NCBI GenBank assembly: GCA_030625285.1
Contig: DAOURC010000061.1
Coordinates: 1-5,472, forward strand
Reading direction: 5' to 3'
Source of the DNA: Eubacteriales bacterium
GTDB lineage: Bacteria; Bacillota; Clostridia; Peptostreptococcales; Acidaminobacteraceae
Length of the DNA stretch: 5,472 bases
Part shown: positions 1 to 5,472 of the stretch, one piece after another
How positions within the stretch are numbered: the stretch's first letter is position 1
Layout of the letters: each line of letters opens with the position of its first letter
Notes under the pieces: model-generated
Told to the model about the DNA's origin: nothing
The model's input: the letters and a program-made list of their open reading frames with translations, nothing else
The model's database searches: none
Made by a program: the position numbers and the translations under genes

Positions 1-1054
1 TAAAATCAAGCACTAAACCATATTTATGTCTATCCTGAGGAATATGCCCAACACCCGCCTCAGTTATTTTTCTAATTGATTGGTTAGATATCTCTTCATC
101 ATTTAAAACAATATTTCCTGAGTCTATTTTTCTCAAACCACTTAAAGCTTCGATTAACTCAGTTTGTCCATTTCCATCAATTCCTGCAAGTCCTAATATT
201 TCTCCAGCATGAATATCCAACGAAAGATTATTAACAGCCATTAAACCTCTATTGTCTTTTACATTCAGATTTTTAATTTCTACAATTTTTTTACCTTGTT
301 TTCTTTCAGGTTTATCTACTTGGAAGAAAACCTCTCTTCCAACCATCATCTCAGCTAAATCTTTTTCAGTAACGTCAGCTACATTTACAGTTCCAACCAT
401 TTTGCCGCGTCTTAAAACTGTGCAAGAATCAGCTACAGCCTTAATTTCTTTTAATTTATGTGTGATAAGAATAATAGACTTACCTTCTTTTGCAAACATT
501 TTCATAATGTTCATTAAGTCGTCAATTTCTTGAGGTGTCAACACCGCTGTCGGTTCATCAAAAATCAAAATTTCAGCATCTCTATAAAGCATTTTTGAAA
601 TTTCAACTCTTTGTTGCATTCCGACTGAAATATCTTCAATCTTTGAATCGGGGTCTACACTTAATCCATATTTTTCTGATGTTTCTTTAACTCTTTTTCT
701 AGCTTTTTCAATATCGACTCTTCCAAAAGACTTCTTCGGTTCATTCCCTAAAATGATATTTTCGGTAACTGTAAAGTTCTCAACCAATTTAAAATGCTGA
801 TGAACCATACCTATACCTAAATCATTAGCTACATGCGGGTTGCCAATATTCACTTCTTTACCTTCAACTTTTATTTTCCCTTTGTTTGGTTTATATAGAC
901 CAAATAAAATACTCATCAAAGTTGATTTTCCAGCACCGTTCTCACCTAGCAATGCATGAATCTCTCCTTTTTTAACTTGCAGAGTTACATCATCATTTGC
1001 TCGTATGCCAGGAAAATCTTTTGTAATATTTAACATCTCAATTACATATTCCAC
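1..1054 (-). CDS. BMP-type nucleoside/sugar ABC transporter, ATP-binding protein (3' end cut by window edge)
   Basis: This is the cytoplasmic twin-domain ATPase expected to power uptake of nucleosides (or a related solute) with the BMP-family lipoprotein encoded just upstream. 351 codons are visible; relatives are about 500-515 residues, so roughly the last 150 lie off the left edge. Domain 1 has Walker A GENGAGKST (residues 37-45), Q-loop MVHQHF (83-88), signature SVGMQQR (143-149), Walker B ILIFDEPT (162-169) and the switch histidine in THK (H199). Domain 2 starts near residue 257. Its Walker A-like loop GIDGNGQTE (291-299) lacks the lysine, which is normal for the second site of RbsA/YufO-type proteins. 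The SVGMQQR signature and VHQHF loop resemble the BMP-partnered (YufO/NupO-like) group more than ribose RbsA. The GTG at 1054 is chosen because GGAGGA lies 6 nt upstream; the in-frame ATG at 1036 is too far from it. Substrate is inferred. Confidence 0.93.
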   Translation of the reverse strand, partial: MEYVIEMLNITKDFPGIRANDDVTLQVKKGEIHALLGENGAGKSTLMSILFGLYKPNKGKIKVEGKEVNIGNPHVANDLGIGMVHQHFKLVENFTVTENIILGNEPKKSFGRVDIEKARKRVKETSEKYGLSVDPDSKIEDISVGMQQRVEISKMLYRDAEILIFDEPTAVLTPQEIDDLMNIMKMFAKEGKSIILITHKLKEIKAVADSCTVLRRGKMVGTVNVADVTEKDLAEMMVGREVFFQVDKPERKQGKKIVEIKNLNVKDNRGLMAVNNLSLDIHAGEILGLAGIDGNGQTELIEALSGLRKIDSGNIVLNDEEISNQSIRKITEAGVGHIPQDRHKYGLVLDF

Positions 1055-1060
1055 GACAAT

Positions 1061-1066
1061 TCCTCC
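1061..1066 (-). promoter_or_regulatory. Shine-Dalgarno site that fixes the GTG start of the ABC ATPase gene
   Basis: The minus strand reads GGAGGA, then 6 nt, then GTG at 1054. This is ideal spacing for the GTG. The next in-frame start, an ATG at 1036, would be 24 nt away. The GTG is therefore the likely start. Confidence 0.85.
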
Positions 1067-1096
1067 AATTATATAATAAGTACAACAATTCAGTTA

Positions 1097-1105
1097 ATTA
1101 TATCA
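1097..1105 (-). promoter_or_regulatory. Candidate extended -10 promoter for the ABC ATPase gene
   Basis: The minus strand reads TGATATAAT, a perfect TGnTATAAT extended -10 element. No good -35 hexamer sits 16-18 bp upstream (the region is ATATTA-like), which an extended -10 can tolerate. Transcription would begin near 1090, giving a leader of about 36 nt before the GTG with its Shine-Dalgarno site. It lies between the terminator of the lipoprotein gene and the ATPase gene, where an independent promoter would be needed. The region is very AT-rich, so a chance match is possible. Confidence 0.5.
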
Positions 1106-1170
1106 CGTTTTCATATAATTAATATTGCGAATACTTATAAAAAGAAAATACTCCATATAGATAAAGTAAC

Positions 1171-1197
1171 TAAAAAAAGCCGAGGATAACCCCGGCT
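1171..1197 (-). terminator. Intrinsic terminator after the BMP lipoprotein gene
   Basis: On the minus strand an 8-bp stem, AGCCGGGG (1197-1190) with CCTCGGCT (1185-1178), closes a TTAT loop and runs directly into a T-tract (1178-1172). One pair is a G·U wobble, which works in the minus-strand RNA; on the plus strand the same position would be an A-C mismatch. Stem and T-tract both therefore point to termination of minus-strand transcripts. It starts 17 nt after the lipoprotein stop codon and lies upstream of the ATPase gene, so it should reduce or block read-through from one to the other. Confidence 0.9.
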
Positions 1198-1214
1198 AGT
1201 ATACTTTATTTTAA

Positions 1215-2306
1215 TTATTGTAATCTAGCAGGTAATACTGGAACTGCTATTTCGCCATCAATTACTTTATCCGAATAATCTAAAATTGTATTTACCCATT
1301 CATCAGTTAAATTAGGATTTTCAGCTGGAATACTAACACCGCCATTAGCTAATGAGAATACTAATATTTCGCCAGAAAATTCGTCGTTTAATACTTTTTC
1401 ACATACTGTATATGCAGCAACGTCAACTCTCTTCATCATAGAAGTTAAAATAACTGATTTAGTTCCTTCATAAATACCATCATCATATTGGTCTTTATCA
1501 ACACCGATAACCCATACATCTTCGTCGTTTTGTACACGGTCTTTAGCTTCTTTAATAGCTCCATTACCTGTACCACCAGCTGCATGATAGATTATATATG
1601 CACCTTGATCATAAAACTTAGATGCGATAGTTTGTCCCTTTTGAGCATCATTGAATGCTCCAGCATAATCAACTAAAACAGTCATATCAGGATCAACAGC
1701 CCAAACACCAGCTTCGAAACCAGCTTCAAACTTTTGAATTAGACCAAAGTCCATACCGCCTAAGAAAGCAACTGTATCTTGTCCAGCGTCCTTAGCTTTA
1801 AGAGCAGCAGCCACTCCAACTAAAAATGATCCTTCTTCTTCAGCAAATACAGCGCTTGCAACATTTTCAGAGCCAACAACCATATCGATCAATAAAAACT
1901 TTTGATCAGGATATGCTTCAGAAACTTCTATCATTGAATCTTCAAATAAGAATCCTGGTGCAACGATTAAATCTAGTTCTTCGTCTGCAAATGTTGATAA
2001 GTTCGGTAAATAATCTGCATCCGACTCAGATTGAATGAATTTAACATCTTCAGCTAATAATTCGTAATCAGCAGCAAATCTTTCGATACCTTCCCAAGTA
2101 CCTTGATTGAACGACTTGTCATCGATACCACCGATATCTGTTACTAAACCAACAGTCATAACTGATTCTGGTTCTGGTTCTACTACAGGTTCTACTACAT
2201 CTGGATCTGCCGGTGTTGGTTCTTCAACTGTTGTAGAAGAGCAACCAGCTACCATAGCTAATACTAATACTAAAACTAAAAATAATTTTATTACGTTTTT
2301 ACTCAT
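1215..2306 (-). CDS. BMP/PnrA-family nucleoside-binding lipoprotein of an ABC importer
   Basis: This is an extracytoplasmic substrate-binding lipoprotein, probably for purine nucleosides, tethered to the outer face of the membrane. Its 363 residues are normal for the family. A lysine-containing N-terminus and hydrophobic stretch (about 6-21) end in the lipobox VAGC, with Cys22 as the predicted lipidated residue. An acidic proline-rich linker (about 28-48) follows. The mature domain carries family hallmarks: GLVTDIGGIDDKSFN (53-67), AEEEGSFLVG (155-164), FLGGMDFG (181-188), AGAFNDAQKGQ (215-225), HAAGGTGNG (241-249) and GVDKDQ (268-273). The ATG at 2306 is preceded by AAAGGAGGA at the right distance. 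The downstream gene encodes a BMP-type ATPase, supporting the transporter assignment, but a terminator separates them. BmpA/Med-like family members can also act in signalling. Family is secure; the nucleoside ligand is inferred. Confidence 0.95.
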   Translation of the reverse strand: MSKNVIKLFLVLVLVLAMVAGCSSTTVEEPTPADPDVVEPVVEPEPESVMTVGLVTDIGGIDDKSFNQGTWEGIERFAADYELLAEDVKFIQSESDADYLPNLSTFADEELDLIVAPGFLFEDSMIEVSEAYPDQKFLLIDMVVGSENVASAVFAEEEGSFLVGVAAALKAKDAGQDTVAFLGGMDFGLIQKFEAGFEAGVWAVDPDMTVLVDYAGAFNDAQKGQTIASKFYDQGAYIIYHAAGGTGNGAIKEAKDRVQNDEDVWVIGVDKDQYDDGIYEGTKSVILTSMMKRVDVAAYTVCEKVLNDEFSGEILVFSLANGGVSIPAENPNLTDEWVNTILDYSDKVIDGEIAVPVLPARLQ

Positions 2307-2312
2307 TATTAA

Positions 2313-2321
2313 TCCTCCTTT
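2313..2321 (-). promoter_or_regulatory. Strong Shine-Dalgarno site of the lipoprotein gene
   Basis: The minus strand reads AAAGGAGGA, 6 nt before the ATG at 2306. It is the longest match to the 16S anti-Shine-Dalgarno sequence in the window. This fits the high expression usual for substrate-binding proteins. Confidence 0.85.
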
Positions 2322-2327
2322 AAATTA

Positions 2328-2350
2328 CGAGCTATTTATATCTACGCTCG
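2328..2350. repeat. Inverted repeat CGAGC-N13-GCTCG straddling the -10 element
   Basis: CGAGC at 2328-2332 is the exact reverse complement of GCTCG at 2346-2350, with 13 bp between. These are the most GC-rich bases in an otherwise AT-rich region. The candidate TATAAA lies in the centre. If transcription starts near 2328, the transcript would not contain the whole repeat, so a DNA operator is more likely than an RNA hairpin. No known regulator motif was recognised. Confidence 0.45.
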
Positions 2351-2364
2351 CTGTTATATGTAAA
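2335..2364 (-). promoter_or_regulatory. Candidate sigma-A-type promoter of the lipoprotein gene
   Basis: The minus strand has TTTACA (2364-2359), an 18-bp spacer and TATAAA (2340-2335); each hexamer is 5 of 6 to consensus. Transcription would start near 2328, leaving a leader of about 22 nt that contains the Shine-Dalgarno site. Inverted repeats overlap both the -35 and the -10 element, consistent with regulation. AT-rich DNA offers chance matches, so this is a prediction only. Confidence 0.55.
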
Positions 2365-2393
2365 GTGCTATATAATGATATCACACATTACAT
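2358..2393. repeat. 10-bp imperfect inverted repeat overlapping the -35 element
   Basis: On the plus strand ATGTAAAGTG (2358-2367) pairs with CACATTACAT (2384-2393), matching at 9 of 10 positions, with 16 bp between. The left arm covers the candidate -35 hexamer. The spacer ends in the perfect palindrome TGATATCA (2376-2383). No T-tract follows, so it does not look like a terminator for trxB. It may be a binding site for a dimeric regulator; the regulator is unknown. Confidence 0.45.
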
Positions 2394-2493
2394 TAAATTT
2401 GTTTATAAACTTACCATAAAAATATCATTATTCTATAGTTGAATTTCCTACTTGATAGTAAATACCCCATAACTTTTCAATACTAACAATTAT

Positions 2494-3438
2494 TTAAACA
2501 TTTTCTTCAATATATTTTTCACACTCGACAGCGGCAATCGCTCCATCGGAAACTGCAGTGACCACTTGTCTTAACGATTTCGGTCTAATATCTCCAGCTG
2601 CATACACTCCAGGTACATTGGTTCTCATTAAATCATCAGTTGGAATATATCCGCTTGCATCCAATTCAACATGTCCTTTGAAAACTTCAGTTTGTGGAAC
2701 ATAACCTACGAATACAAACACTCCAAAAGTCATATCTTCCTCATCAGCCATGTATGTTGTCAATTCATCAGTTACAGTATCTTTGAAGACAATTCCTTCT
2801 ACAACGCCTTCACCGATTATTTCATTAACTACTTTATTCATCAAGAATTCAACTTTTTCGTTTTTAGAAGCTTTTTCAACAATTGATTTGGCCGCTCTGA
2901 ATTTATCTCTTCTATGAACTATTGTAACTTTTTTGGCGAATTTCGTCAAAAACATCGCTTCTTCTAAAGCAGTGTCACCACCACCTATAGAGAAAATCTC
3001 TAAATCTGTGAAAAAATCTCCATCGCAAGTTGCGCAATATGAAACACCTCTACCAGTTAATTCTTTCTCTCCTGGCACACCCAAAAGTCTTGGTTTAGCA
3101 CCTGTTGCTACGATAACACTTTTAGCTTTATAAACATTTTTATCTCCATTGATCACTTTGATGTTATTGCTGAAATCAACAGAAGTAATGCCTTCAGATA
3201 CTATTTCAGCTCCAAAAGATTTCACTTGATTCACCATTCTCGAAATTAGACTAGGACCCGTTTCATCTTCAACAGCCCCAGGATAATTCGCTATTTCCTC
3301 AGTCGTAACAATTTGTCCACCTGTTCGTTCTTTCTCCAAAATAAGAATATCCATCTTTGCTCTTGCAGCATAAATGCCTGCTGATAGGCCTGCAGGGCCT
3401 GCTCCGATAATTACTACATCATAAATTTTTTCGTTCAT
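2494..3438 (-). CDS. trxB: Thioredoxin reductase (NADPH, FAD-dependent)
   Basis: This cytoplasmic flavoenzyme passes electrons from NADPH through FAD and a redox-active disulfide to thioredoxin. Its 314 residues match the low-molecular-weight bacterial enzyme. FAD site: GAGPAGLSAG (12-21), ATGA (111-114) and the C-terminal AAGDI (279-283) followed by the RQVVTAVSDGA segment (289-299). The catalytic pair is CATC (Cys135 and Cys138). NADPH domain: GGGDTALEE (152-160) and HRRDKFRA (175-182), whose arginines fit NADPH rather than a ferredoxin-dependent variant. All key residues are present. The gene begins 8 nt after the degV stop codon, and its Shine-Dalgarno site (AAGGA) overlaps that stop, so translation is probably coupled. 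No thioredoxin gene is visible nearby. No convincing terminator follows it. The exact electron acceptor (thioredoxin or a related protein) is inferred from family. Confidence 0.96.
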   Translation of the reverse strand: MNEKIYDVVIIGAGPAGLSAGIYAARAKMDILILEKERTGGQIVTTEEIANYPGAVEDETGPSLISRMVNQVKSFGAEIVSEGITSVDFSNNIKVINGDKNVYKAKSVIVATGAKPRLLGVPGEKELTGRGVSYCATCDGDFFTDLEIFSIGGGDTALEEAMFLTKFAKKVTIVHRRDKFRAAKSIVEKASKNEKVEFLMNKVVNEIIGEGVVEGIVFKDTVTDELTTYMADEEDMTFGVFVFVGYVPQTEVFKGHVELDASGYIPTDDLMRTNVPGVYAAGDIRPKSLRQVVTAVSDGAIAAVECEKYIEENV

Positions 3439-3443
3439 TTTTT

Positions 3444-3449
3444 TCCTTA
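3444..3449 (-). promoter_or_regulatory. trxB Shine-Dalgarno site overlapping the degV stop codon
   Basis: The minus strand reads TAAGGA. The first three bases are the stop codon of the DegV-family gene, and AAGGA is the ribosome binding site of trxB, 5 nt before its ATG. The arrangement suggests that ribosomes finishing the first gene help start the second. Confidence 0.75.
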
Positions 3450-4295
3450 CCCCTCTCTGAAATAACTGATTGCCAAAGCTCCAGGACCAGCATGAGTCCC
3501 GACTACAATTCCAAGTTTAGATTCAATAACTTCATCAAATTCAAATTCCGAATTAAGAATTTCCTTGATTTCATCGAACATATCAGAATCTGCTCCTTGA
3601 TAAATTGCGATTTTATTAATAGAGTATTTTGAACAATCCTCTTTTAATTGATTAATTACATACTTGATTGCTTTTTTTCTTCCCCTTATCTTGTGAAGTG
3701 ATTTTAATTCTCCTTCCACCAAGGTAAGAATAGGTTTAATGTTTAGTAAACTTCCTAAAAAAGCTTCTTTTTTAGATAGCCGTCCACCTTTAAGCAAATA
3801 ATCCAATGTGTCAAACACAAAAATGTTATTCATTTTTGTATATCCATTTTGAGCGAATTCTACGATTTCATCAACCAAGCGATTTCCTTTGGCCATCTTT
3901 GCAGCCTCGACAACTACAAATCCCAAGGCAAAGGAAACCATTCTCGAATCAACTACATGAATTCTATCACTTCCAATAATATTTTTCGCTTGAGTAGCCG
4001 CATTGAAAGTGCCACTCAAATTTGAAGATATATCGATGCATATGATTTCATCATATTCTTCAAGATTTTTTTCGAAAATTGTTACAAACTCACCAGGGCT
4101 AACCTGTGAAGTACTCGGCAACTCAGCCGACTCTTTCAACTTCTTAAAAAACTCATCATTCGTAAGTTCCAATCCATCATCCTTGTAAGATTCATCTGGA
4201 AAATTCACAGTCAACGGAACTATTTCGATATTCAATTCCTCTACTAAATGCTTAGGTATATCAGAAGTACTATCTGTGATAATTTTAATCGTCAC
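3447..4295 (-). CDS. DegV-family (FakB-like) fatty-acid-binding protein
   Basis: DegV-family proteins bind a fatty acid in a deep pocket. Characterised members (FakB) present it to the kinase FakA, which makes acyl-phosphate for phospholipid synthesis. The 282 residues are normal for the family. Hallmarks in order: ITDSTSDIP (6-14), the LPSTSQVSPGEF segment (59-70) with Thr62 where the family places a carboxylate-binding Thr/Ser, SSNLSGTFNAA (90-100) with Ser94, the DTLDYLLKGGRLSK stretch in mid-protein, IKPIL, and THAGPGA near the end (267-273). The start is a GTG at 4295, preceded by AAAGGGGG at 7 nt; no better start was seen. It lies 21 bp after the Na/Pi transporter gene and 8 bp before trxB, so it is probably in their operon. 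No fakA is visible here, so fatty-acid kinase partnership is inferred. Firmicutes usually have several DegV paralogues with different lipid preferences, and which one this is cannot be told. Confidence 0.93.
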   Translation of the reverse strand: MTIKIITDSTSDIPKHLVEELNIEIVPLTVNFPDESYKDDGLELTNDEFFKKLKESAELPSTSQVSPGEFVTIFEKNLEEYDEIICIDISSNLSGTFNAATQAKNIIGSDRIHVVDSRMVSFALGFVVVEAAKMAKGNRLVDEIVEFAQNGYTKMNNIFVFDTLDYLLKGGRLSKKEAFLGSLLNIKPILTLVEGELKSLHKIRGRKKAIKYVINQLKEDCSKYSINKIAIYQGADSDMFDEIKEILNSEFEFDEVIESKLGIVVGTHAGPGALAISYFREG

Positions 4296-4302
4296 TGCTT
4301 TT

Positions 4303-4310
4303 CCCCCTTT
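4303..4310 (-). promoter_or_regulatory. Shine-Dalgarno site supporting the GTG start of the DegV-family gene
   Basis: The minus strand reads AAAGGGGG followed by 7 nt and GTG at 4295. The encoded protein then begins TIKIITDST, as expected at the N-terminus of DegV proteins. The site lies in the 21-bp gap after the upstream gene. Confidence 0.75.
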
Positions 4311-4316
4311 TAGTTC

Positions 4317-5472
4317 TTAATCTCTAGTGTTATCTAAAACAGCTAATGCAATATTCGATGCATGGTCTCCAATTCTCTCTAAATTGCTGATGGCATCTAG
4401 AAATACCACTCCAGGTTCTGGTGAACAAAGTCCGTCATTTAAACGCTTGATATGTTCTTTTCTAAAGTTTTTCTCCATTAAATCTATTTCGCCTTCTCTT
4501 TCAACAACTCTTCTAGCGATATTATAATCTCCTGAATATAAAGCGGTTAAAGATTGTTTATATGATTTAGATACTCTAGTCGACATCAAGTCCAATTCAT
4601 CTACAGCTTCTGTAGAAAAAATGATTTTATTCTCAAATTTATATAAACCCAATTCCGCTAAATTATCTGCATGATCTCCAACTCTTTCGATATCGTTGAT
4701 AGTGCTAAACAATCCATCGATTATTTCCCTTTGCTTAATAGAAATCTCTTTGTTTGATAACTTGATCAAATAACCTGTAATGGTTTTCTCCATCATATTT
4801 ATTGTTTTTTCAAGTTTGAAAGTTTCATGTGCTTTTTTTTCATTATGCGTCAGTATTGATTCTACAGCAGCAGAGTATGACTCTAAAGCAATATTCCCCA
4901 TATGAAGAACTTCTTTCAACACCTGAATAATTGCTATCGACGGCGTCTCTAAAATCCTTTCATCAAGGTATTTGATACCCACAACACCTTTCTTCTCTTC
5001 CTCTGATACAGGTAAAATTTTATTTGACAAGTGTACAAGTACACCGGCGAAAGGCAATAGAATTATTGTATTCGCAATATTGAACAATGTATGAGCATTA
5101 GCTAATTGTCTTGCAGGGTCATCACTTATTGCAGTGACGTAATTTATAGTCAATCTCGATAAGAAAATTCCAAATATTACAGTTCCGATCAAGTTGAACA
5201 TAAAGTGAATTATCGCAGCTCTTTTAGCAGTTTTGCTTGCACCTAAACTTGAAAGCATCGCAGTTACAGTTGTACCCATATTTGTTCCAAGTAATATTGG
5301 AAATGCAGATGTTATCGGCAAAAGTCCTGTACTGGCAAGTGCAATCAATATACCTGTAGTTGCAGATGAACTTTGGACAATTGCGGTAATTGCAAATCCT
5401 GTAAATATCCCCATAGATGTATCAAGAATACTACCAGTTCCAAAGCTTAATAATAAATCTTTAAATTCCTGT
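4317..5472 (-). CDS. Na+/phosphate cotransporter-family protein with C-terminal PhoU-like domain (5' end cut by window edge)
   Basis: This membrane protein of the NaPi-II/YjbB family is predicted to move phosphate with sodium. 384 residues are visible; relatives are about 530-590, so the N-terminus, including the first NaPi repeat, lies off the right edge. The frame stays open from the ATG at 5414 to the edge (reading ILDTS just before it), so that Met is internal. Counting from the first visible codon, the second NaPi repeat has QSSSATTG (33-40) and GTNMGTTVTA (62-71), followed by hydrophobic segments to about residue 150. The PhoU-like helical part (about 175-384) contains paired metal-site motifs, DIERVGDHADN (260-270) and NLERIGDHASN (363-373). 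The PhoU part may sense or gate phosphate. Transport direction (uptake or export, as for E. coli YjbB) cannot be told. It is the first visible gene of the probable operon with degV and trxB. Confidence 0.93.
   Translation of the reverse strand, partial: QEFKDLLLSFGTGSILDTSMGIFTGFAITAIVQSSSATTGILIALASTGLLPITSAFPILLGTNMGTTVTAMLSSLGASKTAKRAAIIHFMFNLIGTVIFGIFLSRLTINYVTAISDDPARQLANAHTLFNIANTIILLPFAGVLVHLSNKILPVSEEEKKGVVGIKYLDERILETPSIAIIQVLKEVLHMGNIALESYSAAVESILTHNEKKAHETFKLEKTINMMEKTITGYLIKLSNKEISIKQREIIDGLFSTINDIERVGDHADNLAELGLYKFENKIIFSTEAVDELDLMSTRVSKSYKQSLTALYSGDYNIARRVVEREGEIDLMEKNFRKEHIKRLNDGLCSPEPGVVFLDAISNLERIGDHASNIALAVLDNTRD

Noticed and set aside
157..186. Missing Walker A lysine in the second ATPase domain (GIDGNGQTE) as a sign of inactivation
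   Set aside because: A degenerate second nucleotide site is the norm in RbsA/YufO-type twin ATPases.
252..533. A 93-codon plus-strand open frame
   Set aside because: It is antisense to the well-supported ABC ATPase gene, has no family resemblance, and is a shadow of the real reading frame.
2107..2442. A 111-codon plus-strand open frame crossing the start of the lipoprotein gene and its upstream region
   Set aside because: It is antisense to the signal peptide and linker of a clear gene. Its Ser/Thr/Gly-rich part is simply the reverse reading of the repetitive linker, and it resembles no known protein.
2428..2484. Possible second promoter, minus strand TTGAAA-N17-TATCAA just after trxB
   Set aside because: The -10 matches only 4 of 6 bases and the start would be over 100 nt upstream of the lipoprotein gene; the TTTACA/TATAAA pair nearer the gene is better.
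2411..2493. Search for a trxB terminator
   Set aside because: Only 4-bp AT-rich stems such as ATTC/GAAT were found, without a following T-tract, so no terminator is called and read-through into the lipoprotein gene remains possible.
2307..2493. Purine riboswitch in front of the nucleoside-transport gene
   Set aside because: Such genes are sometimes riboswitch-controlled, but the conserved purine-aptamer core and its two kissing loops are not visible on the minus strand.

Overview
The window is AT-rich and uses the standard code. It carries strong purine-rich Shine-Dalgarno sites, two GTG starts and a classic lipobox lipoprotein. This points to a low-GC Gram-positive bacterium, most likely an anaerobic Clostridia/Tissierellia-type Firmicute; the lineage is inferred from style and protein families, not proven. 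All five genes lie on the minus strand, so transcription runs from right to left. The genes at both window edges are cut off.

Right half (5472 to 2494): a tightly packed run of three genes. First is a Na+/phosphate cotransporter-family protein with a C-terminal PhoU-like domain (5' end outside the window). Then comes a DegV-family fatty-acid-binding protein (GTG start, 21-bp gap), then thioredoxin reductase TrxB. The Shine-Dalgarno site of trxB overlaps the degV stop codon. The spacing suggests one operon whose promoter is off the right edge. No obvious single pathway joins the three products.

Left half (2493 to 1): part of a BMP/PnrA-type nucleoside uptake system. A substrate-binding lipoprotein is followed by an intrinsic terminator and then the twin-domain ABC ATPase (3' end outside the window); permease genes would be expected further left. 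The lipoprotein gene has a 187-bp upstream region with a candidate sigma-A-type promoter and several inverted repeats that look like operator sites. The ATPase gene has its own candidate extended -10 promoter just after the terminator. The two parts of the transporter are therefore probably transcribed, or at least dosed, separately.

No RNA genes, mobile elements, CRISPR arrays, frameshifts or disrupted genes were seen. The protein content is ordinary core/housekeeping material. I did not find a new system. The least explained part is the symmetric DNA at about 2328-2410 in front of the lipoprotein gene.
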